Of a stretch of 31,611 nucleotides of DNA, positions 1 to 9,448 are shown piece after piece. A program made the translations under genes and the position numbers. Under the pieces are notes generated by a model. It was not told the DNA's origin, made no database searches, and saw nothing but the letters and a program-made list of their open reading frames with translations. The DNA lies in NCBI GenBank assembly GCA_015680685.1, contig MNCI01004280.1, positions 21,903-53,513 of the forward strand. Reading direction: 5' to 3'. Position 1 is the stretch's first letter. Every line of letters starts with the position of its first letter. This DNA is from Gnetum montanum (Eukaryota > Streptophyta > Gnetopsida > Gnetales > Gnetaceae).

Positions 1-495
1 AGTAGAGTGAAGATTGTGGGTCAATTACCAAATGTTATATTGGAAATTGCTTCTAAACCTCGCATTAGAAGTAAAGTAACTATTCAAGTGGCAGATATAC
101 CAGATTCGCATAGTCTCTTATTGAGTAGAAGTTGGAGCAAGAATTTCTCAGGTTACATATCAATAGACTATTCTTACATGTGGCTACCTTGGAAAGGAGA
201 ACCAAATGAAATATACATCTATAGTGAACCTTTCATGATTGATAACATTACTTCAAATGGAAAAAGTAAAATGGTTGAAAAGGGAGGTGTTGAAAACAAA
301 ATTTGTACACTCTAAGAAGATGAGAATTCATTTGAGAAAGAAGATGAGAGGAGTGCTGAAGAAAAAGCTCAAGAATATCAGGTTGAAAGCTCCAGCAAGC
401 CAAAAAGTAGTAGAGATATTGGTTATGAGAACGTTAGAGATATGAGGATTCCTACCAGAGTAATCCTCAACATTCTCTTTCCATCTCAAGAATAG
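1..495 (+). pseudogene. Ty3/gypsy gag-protease C-terminal fragment (element A)
   Basis: The frame is open from the window edge and reads through one TAA (313-315) to a TAG at 493-495. The first ~75 residues match the C-terminal half of a plant retropepsin: a V-ADIPDSHSLLLSRSW segment (the usual LLGRPW flap region), then GYISIDYS, WLPWKG and a P-N-E-I-Y-I-Y stretch. The catalytic D-T/S-G lies upstream, outside the window. After the protease the frame becomes acidic and lysine-rich and simply ends. No RT, RNase H or integrase follows before the polypurine tract. That suggests a gag-protease-only element whose polyprotein ends naturally after the protease, not one truncated by the window edge. 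Family assignment to Ty3/gypsy protease is fairly secure; lineage is not. Confidence 0.7.
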
Positions 496-690
496 TCCAT
501 GAACAAAGGACTAGATAATGTACAGTTTGTTGTTTTTTGTTAGGAATGAGGTTTTTATATCATCAAACCTTATGTTTTATGGGAATTTTCCTCCAAAAAG
601 GTTTATCCGTTCAGCTGTAAAAACTTCAATAAAAGCTTCAAGTATAGTTTAGTTTTAAAATGGGGCTTGCACAAATTTCTTTACGCTTTT

Positions 691-704
691 TAAGGGGGCA
701 GAAA
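691..704 (+). promoter_or_regulatory. Polypurine tract of element A
   Basis: A purine-rich run (taagggggcagaaa) directly precedes a TGTTGG that can start the 3' LTR. It would prime plus-strand DNA synthesis. The preceding ~195 bases (496-690) are a short untranslated spacer after the gag-protease stop; I see nothing else in them. Confidence 0.6.
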
Positions 705-1263
705 TGTTGGCACATTTTGGCCATTCAATGGAACAGGCTTTATAAGGTTATGGTGATTTTTGAAAAATTTAAAAGAGATTTTTGAGATTTTGTTTCTTCA
801 CCTTGAAGTCTACCATGTTGATTAAGACAAGCTTTTGCTATTTGGTTCACATCCACAAAGGCATGGTTGAATGTCCCAAAATCTTAGAGGCCTTGTTCAA
901 CTTGCATCCTTGAACCAACCAATACACAAAAGTTTCAGAGCCTCCTTCCAAGGACCATGTTTCCCATATGCAAAAACCATTCCATTCCATGGGATTTCCC
1001 TTGTTGGCATTTGGACAAAAATGAGCCTAGAATCATGAACACTATCCAACGAGATAAGCGATTACGCTGTAGAAACCTGGTATCCTGATAAACCAACATA
1101 GACTACCAAATTGAACTATCAGCTGATTAGCCTCACCCAGTTGTAGTAACCCTCCCTGAGAGCGCTATTGTACAAGCTGTTTGGACACAAATATACACAA
1201 TCTTCCATTCGTTCATTCATCCAAGGGTTTTCCTATCGACACTGGAGTCTCTTGTGTCAGAAA

Positions 1264-1920
1264 ATGGCAAAGGAGGAGGTGGAGCAGGATGGGATGAAGG
1301 GATTATAGTTTCTATCTCTGCTTTCCAAAGTATGCACAGAACTTGAAGCCAACATCAGTTGCGCAGACAAAGTCCTTGTAGAGTTCATCACTGAAATCGG
1401 ACGCAAGAGCCAGACCGTGGAGCAATTCAACACGGAGCTCAAGAAAAATGGTGCGGAGATTCCTGATTACTTCGTTAGAAGCCTGCTCACCATCATTCAC
1501 GCCATTCTTCCACCCAAAATGGACTCCAAAAATTTCAAAGATCCAGCTAACAGCAACGAAAATAACAAATCTAGCTTCCCTGGCCTTGCCGTGCTCGACG
1601 ACAAACAGTGGATCCGCAAACTCAAACAGGAGATCGAGAAGGACACCAAAATTGCCGATGATCATGGTAAGAATGATGAAAAGGATAGGGTTTTAAGAAT
1701 TTCAGATGATGATGGTGGAGAGGATGACAGCAGCACCAGCACCAGCACCTGTATCGACGCCAAAACCAGTGAAGGAGGACTGTGCGCGAGCGAAAGATCA
1801 ACGGCGGTAGAAGAGAAGCCTCGGTCGCGTGCGCAGATCAGCCACAGGCGGAAGATCAGCAGCGGGCGCAGAAAAGTTAGCAGCGGGTGGAAGATCAGCA
1901 GCGGCAGATTTGGCAGATAA
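1264..1920 (+). pseudogene. PRP22-like: Captured N-terminal fragment of a PRP22/DHX8-like splicing helicase
   Basis: From the ATG at 1264, 218 codons read in one frame with a single TAG at codon 15 (1306-1308). Residues ~16-83 closely resemble the N-terminal helical domain of plant PRP22/DHX8 DEAH-box helicases, the ATPase that releases mRNA from the spliceosome. Signature stretches are FLSLLSKVCTELE, VLVEFITEIG, LKKNGAEIPDYFVR and LLTIIHAILPPK. After ~residue 105 the likeness fades into an acidic and serine-rich tail ending in three copies of a K/R-(I/V)SSG repeat. The helicase core is absent, so this is a gene fragment, not a working gene. It is uninterrupted by introns and lies in the probable LTR of element A, in the same orientation. 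What looks like a 5' UTR precedes it. The identity rests on recalled family sequence; I could not run an alignment. Confidence 0.75.
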
Positions 1921-2210
1921 TTTATTCCATCCATTATCCTATGAAGGCACCGTTGATTTGGATAAAATAGATGATCCTATTGATGCAAAGTAATCTGGGA
2001 GAATTGATATACCGATTAATTGAAGCTTCATTCCACACAAAAAATAGAAATACTAATGGAGATCTTGATTTGATTGAAAATTTGGGAATTGAAAGTTCTT
2101 GTAATAAAAATTTTGAAGGAGATCAAGATTTGGAAAGAACTATAAAGAGTGATGTGACAGAGCTTAATCATATAAAAGATTTTACCTATAAATATTTAAA
2201 CCTATGGTAA
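1921..2210 (+). other. Possible coding tail after the PRP22-like fragment
   Basis: Just after the PRP22-like frame closes, another frame reads NLFHPLSYEGTVDLDKIDD and then stops. From 1971 a second frame runs 79 codons to a TAA at 2208-2210 (SFHTKNRNTNGDLDLIENLG and onward). The two look like one acidic, D/E/N-rich reading frame separated by a shift near 2020. I do not recognise the family. It could be a leftover retroelement coding segment into which the PRP22 piece was placed, or chance. Confidence 0.25.
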
Positions 2211-2293
2211 ATATAGGCACTAGATACCTGGCTTCATTTTATATTTCTTGTAAATGTTGTAATTTCATGACAATTGTAGCCTTTCAAATGAAA

Positions 2294-2311
2294 TAGTGGT
2301 TATAACCACTA
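2294..2311. promoter_or_regulatory. 18-bp perfect palindrome in element A U3
   Basis: TAGTGGTTATAACCACTA is a perfect inverted repeat with no spacer, about 270 bases upstream of the TATA box. It is a plausible dimeric transcription-factor site; no factor is assigned. Confidence 0.5.
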
Positions 2312-2440
2312 CAAAGGACACTTGTCAACTACAATTTGTTTATCTCTATGGTGGCCACTTGGCAACTAAATGGAACATGTGTCAGATGCAACATTTTTAT
2401 CTCTTTGGTGATTGAAACCACCCAAAATTGTTGTAACTTA

Positions 2441-2512
2441 CCTAACTTGTTGGGCAAGTAACCTCCTAACTTGTTGGACAAGTAATCTCCTAATTGGTTG
2501 GCCAAGTTACTT
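2441..2512 (+). repeat. 24-bp tandem repeat, three units, in element A U3
   Basis: Three units of the form CCTAACTTGTTGGRCAAGTAAYCT follow each other with a 24-base period, the third more diverged. They end about 60 bases upstream of the TATA box, where LTR enhancer repeats are usually found. Confidence 0.75.
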
Positions 2513-2572
2513 GGGAGAGAAGTTAGGTGAGATATTTTTGAATATATAACTTCCCTACCTACCTTTGAACCC

Positions 2573-2580
2573 TATAAAAA
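2573..2580 (+). promoter_or_regulatory. TATA box of element A LTR
   Basis: TATAAAAA in the context CCCTATAAAAAGGCTTC, downstream of U3 repeats. Transcript start is expected near 2605. Confidence 0.65.
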
Positions 2581-2697
2581 GGCTTCAGGGGTCAAGGCAG
2601 AACATACATCACAAGGGGTCTCATACATCACACTTGGGATCTTGGAAAATTTTGTAAAGAAGAAGTTGTGATGATTGCTTGCAAGATGGCTTTCTAG

Positions 2698-2703
2698 AAT
2701 AAA
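2698..2703 (+). promoter_or_regulatory. Polyadenylation signal in element A LTR
   Basis: AATAAA about 120 bases downstream of the TATA box, the spacing expected if the interval contains R. The following ~850 bases would be U5. Confidence 0.45.
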
Positions 2704-3553
2704 GATTTCAGCCTCTTTGTCATGGTCCTGTGAGTTATGCATTTCATTTTTTGTTTTGTTTAAATTGTTTAGCTAGTGGTTTAGATAGTATCATCCTTGG
2801 CAAGTAATTTTGGGATTTTTAGATTGCTCTTACTGTTCTTGTTGCCCGATAGAAATTTCTATTAAAATTTTGCCATAGAAGCGCTTGTGTTTAAAAGCCT
2901 TAAGAGCATTTTAGTAGTAAATTTCATTATTGTGCAACGTGTGGGAACTGCTATTGGGATTGTTGTAAGAGAGCCTCTGTTTGTAGTCACGCCGTTGAAC
3001 AATTCAGTAGTCGAGAGGGTTCAGAAAATCTTTGGTATTTTGATGGGACCAGAATAGCTTCTTTTTATCTTTAAAGTGAATTCTCGTGGTTTTTAAATCA
3101 AAAATTGTCAAGTCTTTTAAAGGTTCTATTTGAATGCAATCATTGACATCTATTATCTAGTCAAAATGGAGTCTCGTACGTGGTAGTTTACGCAGCAATT
3201 TTTGATAGCATAATAGGATTGTCTTGAAGATATTGCTTATTTGAGCCTTGAAAGTTAGAACAATTCGTAGATATTGAATTTAGGATAGCTTAATTGCAAA
3301 GTGTTTACTTGTGTCATTTAAAGTACTTGGCAAAGTTGGCTGAATCTCTTTAAAGTAAGTCATTTGTAGTTCACATACAACGCAATCGTTACATTTCTCA
3401 CAACCACACACCACAATAGCACACACACAGACTCACATTAACTACTGAGTTTATTTGGAGGTATCTGGGCCTTGGTGTTGCCAGAGACCAGCAGGCACCT
3501 AAATCCTGTTCGAGGACACTCGTTGGCGGTCGCGTCCCAAACGGTCACCAACA

Positions 3554-4341
3554 ATTAGAATCTAATTAGATATCACTATGTAATACCATGTCTATCTATC
3601 CCATATTAAACAAAGGATAAACCTACTCTCTAATACATATTATCATATACTTATCTAACATCATATAAAAATGAATAAAAAATATAGTGGGAGTACATAA
3701 ATCACTCTAAAATCTAAATACATATGGTCACTCTAAAGGAAAAATATCATAACACTAAGACATTTTTAGCATCTATAAAACATCATAATGATCAAGATAA
3801 ATAACAAGCTATTCATGTCCATCTACCTCATCTAGTCATCATTATATATCCATCTATAGAACTAATATAAGTTCATACATCTAAAATATAAATACAAAGA
3901 TTTAGTAGAGGCATCCTATATAGCATCATGACCCATGGGCCCCTATGCCAAAACTAGTAACAACATGTTCATCTCACGTATAAATATATTTTAAAAAATG
4001 TATAAAATTATATTACCATAGTCTCCAACATTTCTCTTATGTCCTAGAACTTCCCATGCTCCCAAGTCCATCACCTCTAAATAAATAGAGTCAATATAAA
4101 GGCTATGTAAGAGCTTTTGAGCTTTTGAACATCCTCTATCATTGCAATTTGATGTTATACAAGTGATGAGATGTGGGGTCTCTGATTTCTACATTAGGGA
4201 TTAGTATACAAAAGAATAGTATGTTATTATGATCCATAGTACATATTCATCATATTAAGCATAACTAGAATATCAATCTATAAGTATGCATGATCTCATC
4301 ATGACATCAAATAGTTATACCAAACTCTCTTACACATTCAT
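3554..4341. other. AT-rich spacer without recognisable gene
   Basis: About 0.8 kb of AT-rich sequence between elements A and B with no long reading frame and no RNA gene I can recognise. It begins with a small palindromic stretch (AATTAGAATCTAATT) next to the end of element A. It ends with TTCAT at 4337-4341, one copy of element B's target-site duplication, so this spacer and the sequence after 22629 were adjacent before B inserted. Confidence 0.6.
4337..4341. repeat. Target-site duplication of element B, left copy
   Basis: TTCAT directly before the terminal TG, identical to 22625-22629. Five bases is the usual length for Ty3/gypsy integration. Confidence 0.85.
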
Positions 4342-6010
4342 TGTAGCGACCGAAAACATCATCAACTGGAAAACATTGAGGGGTTGGTGGGCACAACAAT
4401 TTTGACCCTGTACCTGCGGGAGGGCCATGCTAGGTGTGTGCGGATACGGGGCACCCTGAACGGTCTGGTCGATTAGACAGGGACTTAATTGGTGTCTATA
4501 TAGCCTTTTGCAACATATACTTTTTGAAATGGAATGGAAACACAAAATAATGCTTGAAAATAAATAAAGTAGAAAAACAATGCAAAAATCAACAATAAGA
4601 AGGAAATAAATTAAAACTATGGTTAGAAAATTGCACCACTTTGAAGCTACAGGTTTGCTCTGTCAAGATGGATATAGTCTGTTGCACAGCGTGGCGAAGT
4701 GCAGAGATCCCGAGAGTAACCAGGATGTGTAGAGAAAAATAGGTTGTGCACTTGGGCGTGGCCTTGAGCACTGATAATGCAAGGATTCTACCAAGGTGGT
4801 AGAAAGGGGATAGAACAAAATGTTAGCTAAACATGCTAACTATTTTCAGTGTCAAAAAGAAAGCTTACAATGCTTGATGTTACAACGTGCCAAGGAGAGA
4901 GCTTGAACGCTTGAGAAAAAGAGTAGGAGACTTAGCAAAAAAGTACCAACAAAATCAAGGATCAAACCTCTTTTGAATGTTGTTTTTTAGAAAATTATGA
5001 ACCCTTTGAATGCTATTTCTCAGGGTATTTATAGGGCCAAGGGAACGCAAAATGGACGGTTTGGACGCCACGCACCTTGGGCCCACGTTGACTTGCTGGT
5101 GTCACACGTGCCATGTATGACCGTTGGACCTACAAGGCCATTGTAATGTGAACTTGTCATGCCATAACTATGAGTTTTCCATGCCATAATTGAACTGTCA
5201 GCATCTCAAGACATGTGCTAACGGTCCAATTAGGTGAAGTACATTGATGTCGCACAACCACCTGCATGCCTTGCTGTACTTTGTAGCGTAGCATGCTTGG
5301 TGTAGCATCTTGTTGTTCTTTCTGCTACATGTGTGATGCATGATTACTATGCTATGCTATGCTATGTAGCATACCGTAGTGTAGCAACCAACCTTAGTTG
5401 CAAAATCTTTGCTGATTTACAAACTTTGCTTCCTATGATGCGAGTCTCGCGAACTTTTCTGTTTCTTCCCTTCAAGCTAACTTTTGTCTCTTCCATAGGA
5501 TTGCTATGCCTCGCTGCGCCTTGTAGCTCAGCATAGCATAGCAGCAGACATGGTTTGTCACTTCTTGATGGAAAGGAACATTGCTAAAGGACTTGGAACT
5601 AGGTGTGGGGACTGGCTGTGGAGCTGTTGCCATGCTACGCTACGTCATGTGGTGTAGCGTAGTCTACTGTTCCATTCTGTGATCGTCTTCTGAAGTTTGC
5701 TACGCTACATAGCGAGGCGTAGTGTAGCGTAGTAGACTTTGTGACTTAGAAAACTTGATGAACTATTTTTCACGCATCCAGAATGCTGCGGCCAATTCCG
5801 CATACCGTCTCTAAGCAGACTGTCAGCTGGGCAAGCTACTTTGGTGGATAGGCAGGATGACGTAGAGCCTGTCCACACCCAAAGTAGAAAATTTGCTAAA
5901 CTAGCTGGCCTGAACTCATAATTTTTTTCTCCTGAAGAACTACCATAGTGTTTCATGAATTGCAAGGCATGGTGAAGCAAGAATGGCCTCCCAATTTTTT
6001 GGGTGTTTCA
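4342..6010 (-). mobile_element. 3' LTR of element B
   Basis: On the + strand it starts TGTAGCGA and ends GGGTGTTTCA, matching the copy at 20967-22624 over its full length (1,669 versus 1,658 bases). In minus-strand orientation U3 is 6010 to ~5035, with a TATA box at 5026-5033, and R-U5 runs to 4342. U3 is packed with GCTACGCTA/TAGCGTAGC-type words in inverted pairs (about 5270-5735). Open frames inside it are chance. Confidence 0.9.
5026..5033 (-). promoter_or_regulatory. TATA box in 3' LTR of element B
   Basis: Minus-strand TATAAATA in the context GGCCCTATAAATACCC, conserved in both LTR copies. Confidence 0.65.
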
Positions 6011-6024
6011 TTGGCCCCTCTTTG
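6011..6024 (-). promoter_or_regulatory. Polypurine tract of element B
   Basis: The minus strand reads acaaagaggggccaa immediately before the TG of the 3' LTR. AAAGAGGGG is the purine core; the CCAA next to the LTR is a slight departure from a pure tract. Confidence 0.6.
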
Positions 6025-7323
6025 TCGACGTCTAGAGAACAGGCTATATAGACATTGGCAAAGAATACGAAACACCGTAGTAGGAGAAATGGTGAGGTTG
6101 TCACTTGGTGAGTGTCAAGACATTGCTTAGCTACACTTGAGAGTGTCACATTGGTTTGGCAAAGGTTAAGGCAGAGAGCAAAGATGATGTTTAGCAGAGT
6201 CCCTCGTCGGAGTGCTCTGAGGGGCTCGTTTGCATTTTCATCTTTGGTTGGCGCTGTTCTTCAACCTCTTGTAGGGTAGGTGTTTCCTTCACAGGATGAG
6301 TTGCATTACATCTATGAAGGGTTTTGACCTGCCTACACATGCCTTCCATATAGCGAGTTGAGTTACACATGTCATGGAATTTGCACTCTGAAGTAGCTAA
6401 GATAGCCGAGGCACTTACTTCACGATGCTGTAGCATTTGCTACGGTTGCAAGATGTGCTTGCAAGGGTAAAGGGCTCGCTGGCTGCTAGCATTGTTGCAA
6501 CTCTTGGGCATCGTCGCTGTTGCGCAATGTCCAAAGAAGGAAGGACAACCATGGTGTTGGCAGCACTGGCGTAGAGGCACTAGCCTCAAAGATGCCAAGA
6601 GTTGCTATGGGTGCAGATGCTCTAGAATCCCTAGTAGGGGCTTGCATTCCTAGTTCATCTATGGGATCAGCTACCACACAGCTAACATCAAGTAAGACCA
6701 GGCATTGGCAGGGGGCTGGAGTAACAATACTGTGGCTGGGACACAATACTATTGGCACTCCAGATGTGGGAACTAGCCTAGGAACCACCGTCAGGGTGAT
6801 GGGCCATGGTGACGGTAGGTTTGGAGGGCCAGTGTGACACCATACGACATATTTGGAGGGTCAGCATGATGCCAAGGCTGGCAGCATCACATATACTCCA
6901 GACCACGTTCTCAGTGCATTGTGAACTAAGTTCCAGAGCCACAATGTCCCACCCACATGTTAGCATCATGCCCACTCGTTCGATGTGTATCTAGTGCTGG
7001 TGCATGTTGGGGATGTGACATGAACCCAGTTTAAGGTTTTGGTAGACCATGTGCTGGTTTAAAGTCCTAGTGGACCACTGTGCTGGTTTAAGGTCCCAGC
7101 AGATCGTACATGCTAGTTTATCGTCGTAGTAGACGTGCCATGCTAGTTTATAGTCATAGTGGACTAGCATTGCTAGTGTTATGTTGTAGCAGATTTTTGC
7201 TGCCATTTTTATGCCGTAGTGGGCACTGCTCGATGCTGCTAGTTTATCATCATTGCAGATGCTGCTCGGTGTGATTTCCAGTTTATTTTCATAGAGAACT
7301 ATGCTCGTTGTTTCCGTTGCACC
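6025..7323 (-). other. 3' untranslated region of element B
   Basis: About 1.3 kb between the integrase stop and the polypurine tract. Small open frames on both strands show no recognisable domain. The region includes a two-unit repeat with a 31-base spacing (TTTGGAGGGYCAGYRTGAY at 6820 and 6851) and a longer tandem array at 7031-7310. Repeat-bearing 3' UTRs are known for Tat and Ogre elements and can seed satellites. Confidence 0.6.
7031..7310. repeat. Roughly 30-bp tandem repeat array in 3' UTR
   Basis: About eight or nine degenerate units, each starting TTTAWRGTC and running through a (T/C)AG(T/C)(G/A)GACC-like half to TGCTAG. The GGTC...GACC halves can pair as a short hairpin. Related units recur at 10974-11290 and 16196-16375 in the same orientation. 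Confidence 0.7.
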
Positions 7324-8520
7324 TCAGATGTAGTACAGCTTGAGATACGAGTGATTCACCGGGTTGGCAAACTCATTGTCATCCACATCTACCAACTTGA
7401 AGGCTGCATTCTTAAAGGCTTTAGTGACCACGTAAGGGCCTTCCCAGTTGGCTGAGAATTTGCTCGCGTGCTCACGGACAGCCTTGAGGATGAGTTCTCC
7501 CTTCTGCACTGGTCGTCGATGCAAGTCTACACAATGCTTCTGCTACTATTTACTCTGGTAGTGCTCGATGCATTTCAGCATCTACACATGCTCTTCCTCC
7601 ACTAAGTTGAGGTCGATGGTTCATGACTCATTGTTCTGGGCTTCGCTCACAACATCCATGAGAATCATCCAGAGTGATGGTACTTGTAACTCAAGAGGCA
7701 ATACAACTTTAGATCTGTAAAAAAGACTATAACGGGTCTTACTTGTTGGAGTTCTGCATGTTGTTCGATAGGCCTAGAGGACGTAGAGGATTTGCTCGTA
7801 CCACCACCTCTTGCTATTGTTGAGCATCTGCTTCAGCAAGTTGATGATGGACTTATTGTAGCCTCTGCTTGCCCATTCTCTTGTGAATAATAAGGGGAAG
7901 AAAATGATTGTTTAATGCCTAAATTACTATATAACATTTGGGTTTCCGTACTTCTGAACTATGGCCCATTGTCGAACACAATAGTCATTGGAAGCCTAAA
8001 CCTTGTCACAATTTTGTCGAGGATTAAATGGCAGATTTGCTGAGACATTGTCTTCCTCAGGGGAATAACTTCCACCCACTTGGTAAAATACTCTCTGGCA
8101 GTGATAATGAAGCTATGCCCTGCGGAGAACTTAGGCATGATAGGCCCTATGAGGTCTAATCCCCATTGTTGGAAGGGCCACATGATTTGCGTATCTTTGG
8201 CATGTGTCACATGTCTTTACTTTCGACAGGTAGTCATGCTCCATGTAGGGCCAATAGTATCCTAGGAGTCTAATTTTGGTAGCCATAGCCCTAGGTGCTA
8301 TGTGTCCACTGCATAATCCCTCATGTAATTCATTAACTACCTTTTGCACCTGCTCGCCACTCACATACACTAGTAATATTCCATCGTAGGAGCGTTGGCA
8401 TAGGGCATCACTTCCCATGAGCACATATTGCTGGGCACGCTTACGAATTGCATCTCTCTGGGTAGATGTCAATCCACCTGGGGGTTCTATATGCTGTAAA
8501 TAAGCTTTAATGTTGGCCAA
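7324..8520 (-). pseudogene. Integrase of element B, broken
   Basis: The integrase inserts element cDNA into the host genome. The N-terminal zinc site is intact as H-x6-H...C-x2-C (8200-8325). The catalytic core shows WGLDLIGP (Asp codon 8154-8156) and FDNGP (Asp 7971-7973), then an in-frame TAG. The third acidic residue lies in QENGQAEA (Glu 7863-7865), giving the exact D-x35-E spacing. A frame change follows just after that Glu. The C-terminal part then has several stops before the final frame 7324-7524, with NWEGPYVV (GPY/F motif) and a VNHSYLK ending. At least two frameshifts and several stops make it non-functional. It follows the second RNase H without a spacer. Confidence 0.85.
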
Positions 8521-9040
8521 CCACTCCTAGGTATCCATAGCACTGATATATTGTAATAGGCTCTGGGCATTCTATGATCGAGGTTGGCAGGTTTGCCAAG
8601 GAATGTGATGGAATGTTTAACGCAAGGGTACCTAAGGCATCTTTCACAGTGTTTTTGTTTCGTGGCATGTGTTGCACATCGGTGGTTGCAAATTGATTAA
8701 GTAGGATTTTTGCTAGGTCGCAGTAGGGTTGTAGATGCATAGCCTTGCAGGCGTAGACCTCGGTGATTTGATTCACGACTAGTTGTGAATCTCCCCAGAT
8801 TGCTAGGTGTTGTATTCATAGCGGTCATTCAGTTAAGAGGCCTCTGAATAGCCCCTTGTATTCTACCACGTTGTTGGTGCAAGTGAATGTAAAATGATAG
8901 GCAGATGGGTGCATTTCCCTAGAGGGGAATGTGATCATGGTAGCGGCGCTACTTCCTCGCACGGTTGAGGTTCCGTCGAAGTGTAAAGTGGCTTCGAAAT
9001 GTAACGGGACAATGTTGACATTGCTAACGTATTCATCTGG
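8507..9040 (-). pseudogene. Second (additional) RNase H domain of element B
   Basis: Following the normal RNase H, the same frame continues into a second RNase H. It has HFDGTS (first catalytic Asp, near 8977), TNNVVEYKGL (Glu), then two in-frame stops (8825-8827 and a little downstream), WGDSQLVVNQI (second Asp), and RNKNTVKDALGTLA carrying the last acidic residue. All four catalytic acidic positions remain recognisable. This duplicated RNase H is characteristic of Tat-lineage elements, where it is thought to offset the degenerate first copy. The frame then shifts by one into integrase. Confidence 0.75.
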
Positions 9041-9082
9041 GAACTTGGGGTCTATGGTTGCCTGGTCATCGACTAGCAAGGA

Positions 9083-9448
9083 CGTGAGTTGGGTTGCTAT
9101 GGCTTGACCCTTTGTCAACGATTGACTTACATAGCATAGGTCGAATTTTGTGGTCATTGCCTTCCATCGGGCTATCATGCTACTTTCGTATAAGTTGTTA
9201 GTAATAGTCTGGAGTATATTGCTTTTGCAAATGATGTTGTTTGTACTGCAGAATAGATAATGCCTCCACTTTTTTAATGCAAACACTAAGGCTAGGCAAT
9301 TCCTCTCCACTTCATTGTATTTCTCCTTGTACGCTACTAGTGCATGGCTCAAGTAATACAATGGTATCTCAAAACCTTCTTCTTGCTTCTGACATAGCAG
9401 TGCCGCTATGGATGTGTCAGAGGTGGCAAGGTATATGAAGAAAGGCTT
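9083..9448 (-). pseudogene. First RNase H domain of element B
   Basis: Continuous with RT in one frame. It reads PFFIYLATSDTSIAALL, then PLYYLSHAL, KYNEVERNCLALVFALKKWRHYL and FDLCYVSQSLTKGQAIA, the order of a Ty3/gypsy RNase H plus connection. The usual first catalytic Asp (normally in a YTDAS-like motif) is missing here; the position is in IYLATSD. That is typical of the degenerate first RNase H in Tat elements. Confidence 0.75.

Larger units (their letters stand above)
705..3553 (+). mobile_element. Probable 3' LTR of element A (about 2.85 kb)
   Basis: The segment starts TGTTGG right after a polypurine tract and ends CCAACA, so the termini form a 6-bp inverted repeat with TG...CA ends. 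Inside is a promoter-like core: TATA box CTATAAAAAGGC near 2573, then AATAAA at 2698-2703 about 120 bases later, as expected for U3-R-U5 order. U3 would be ~1.9 kb and includes a captured PRP22-like fragment (1264-1920). The partner LTR is left of the window, so boundaries rest on termini and context only. An alternative is a shorter LTR starting after ~2210, with the PRP22 piece lying internally, but no purine tract was seen there. A target duplication cannot be tested. Confidence 0.55.

Noticed and set aside
5705-6149. Open frames in the LTR of element B (also 22319-22606)
   Set aside because: They are in non-coding U3, differ between the two LTR copies and show no domain.
6486-6837. Overlapping ~100-codon frames on both strands in the 3' UTR
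   Set aside because: No recognisable domain, both strands open alike, and the position is in the untranslated region of element B.
7031-7310. CRISPR-like array
   Set aside because: Units are tandem, degenerate and without unique spacers, and this is eukaryotic retroelement DNA.
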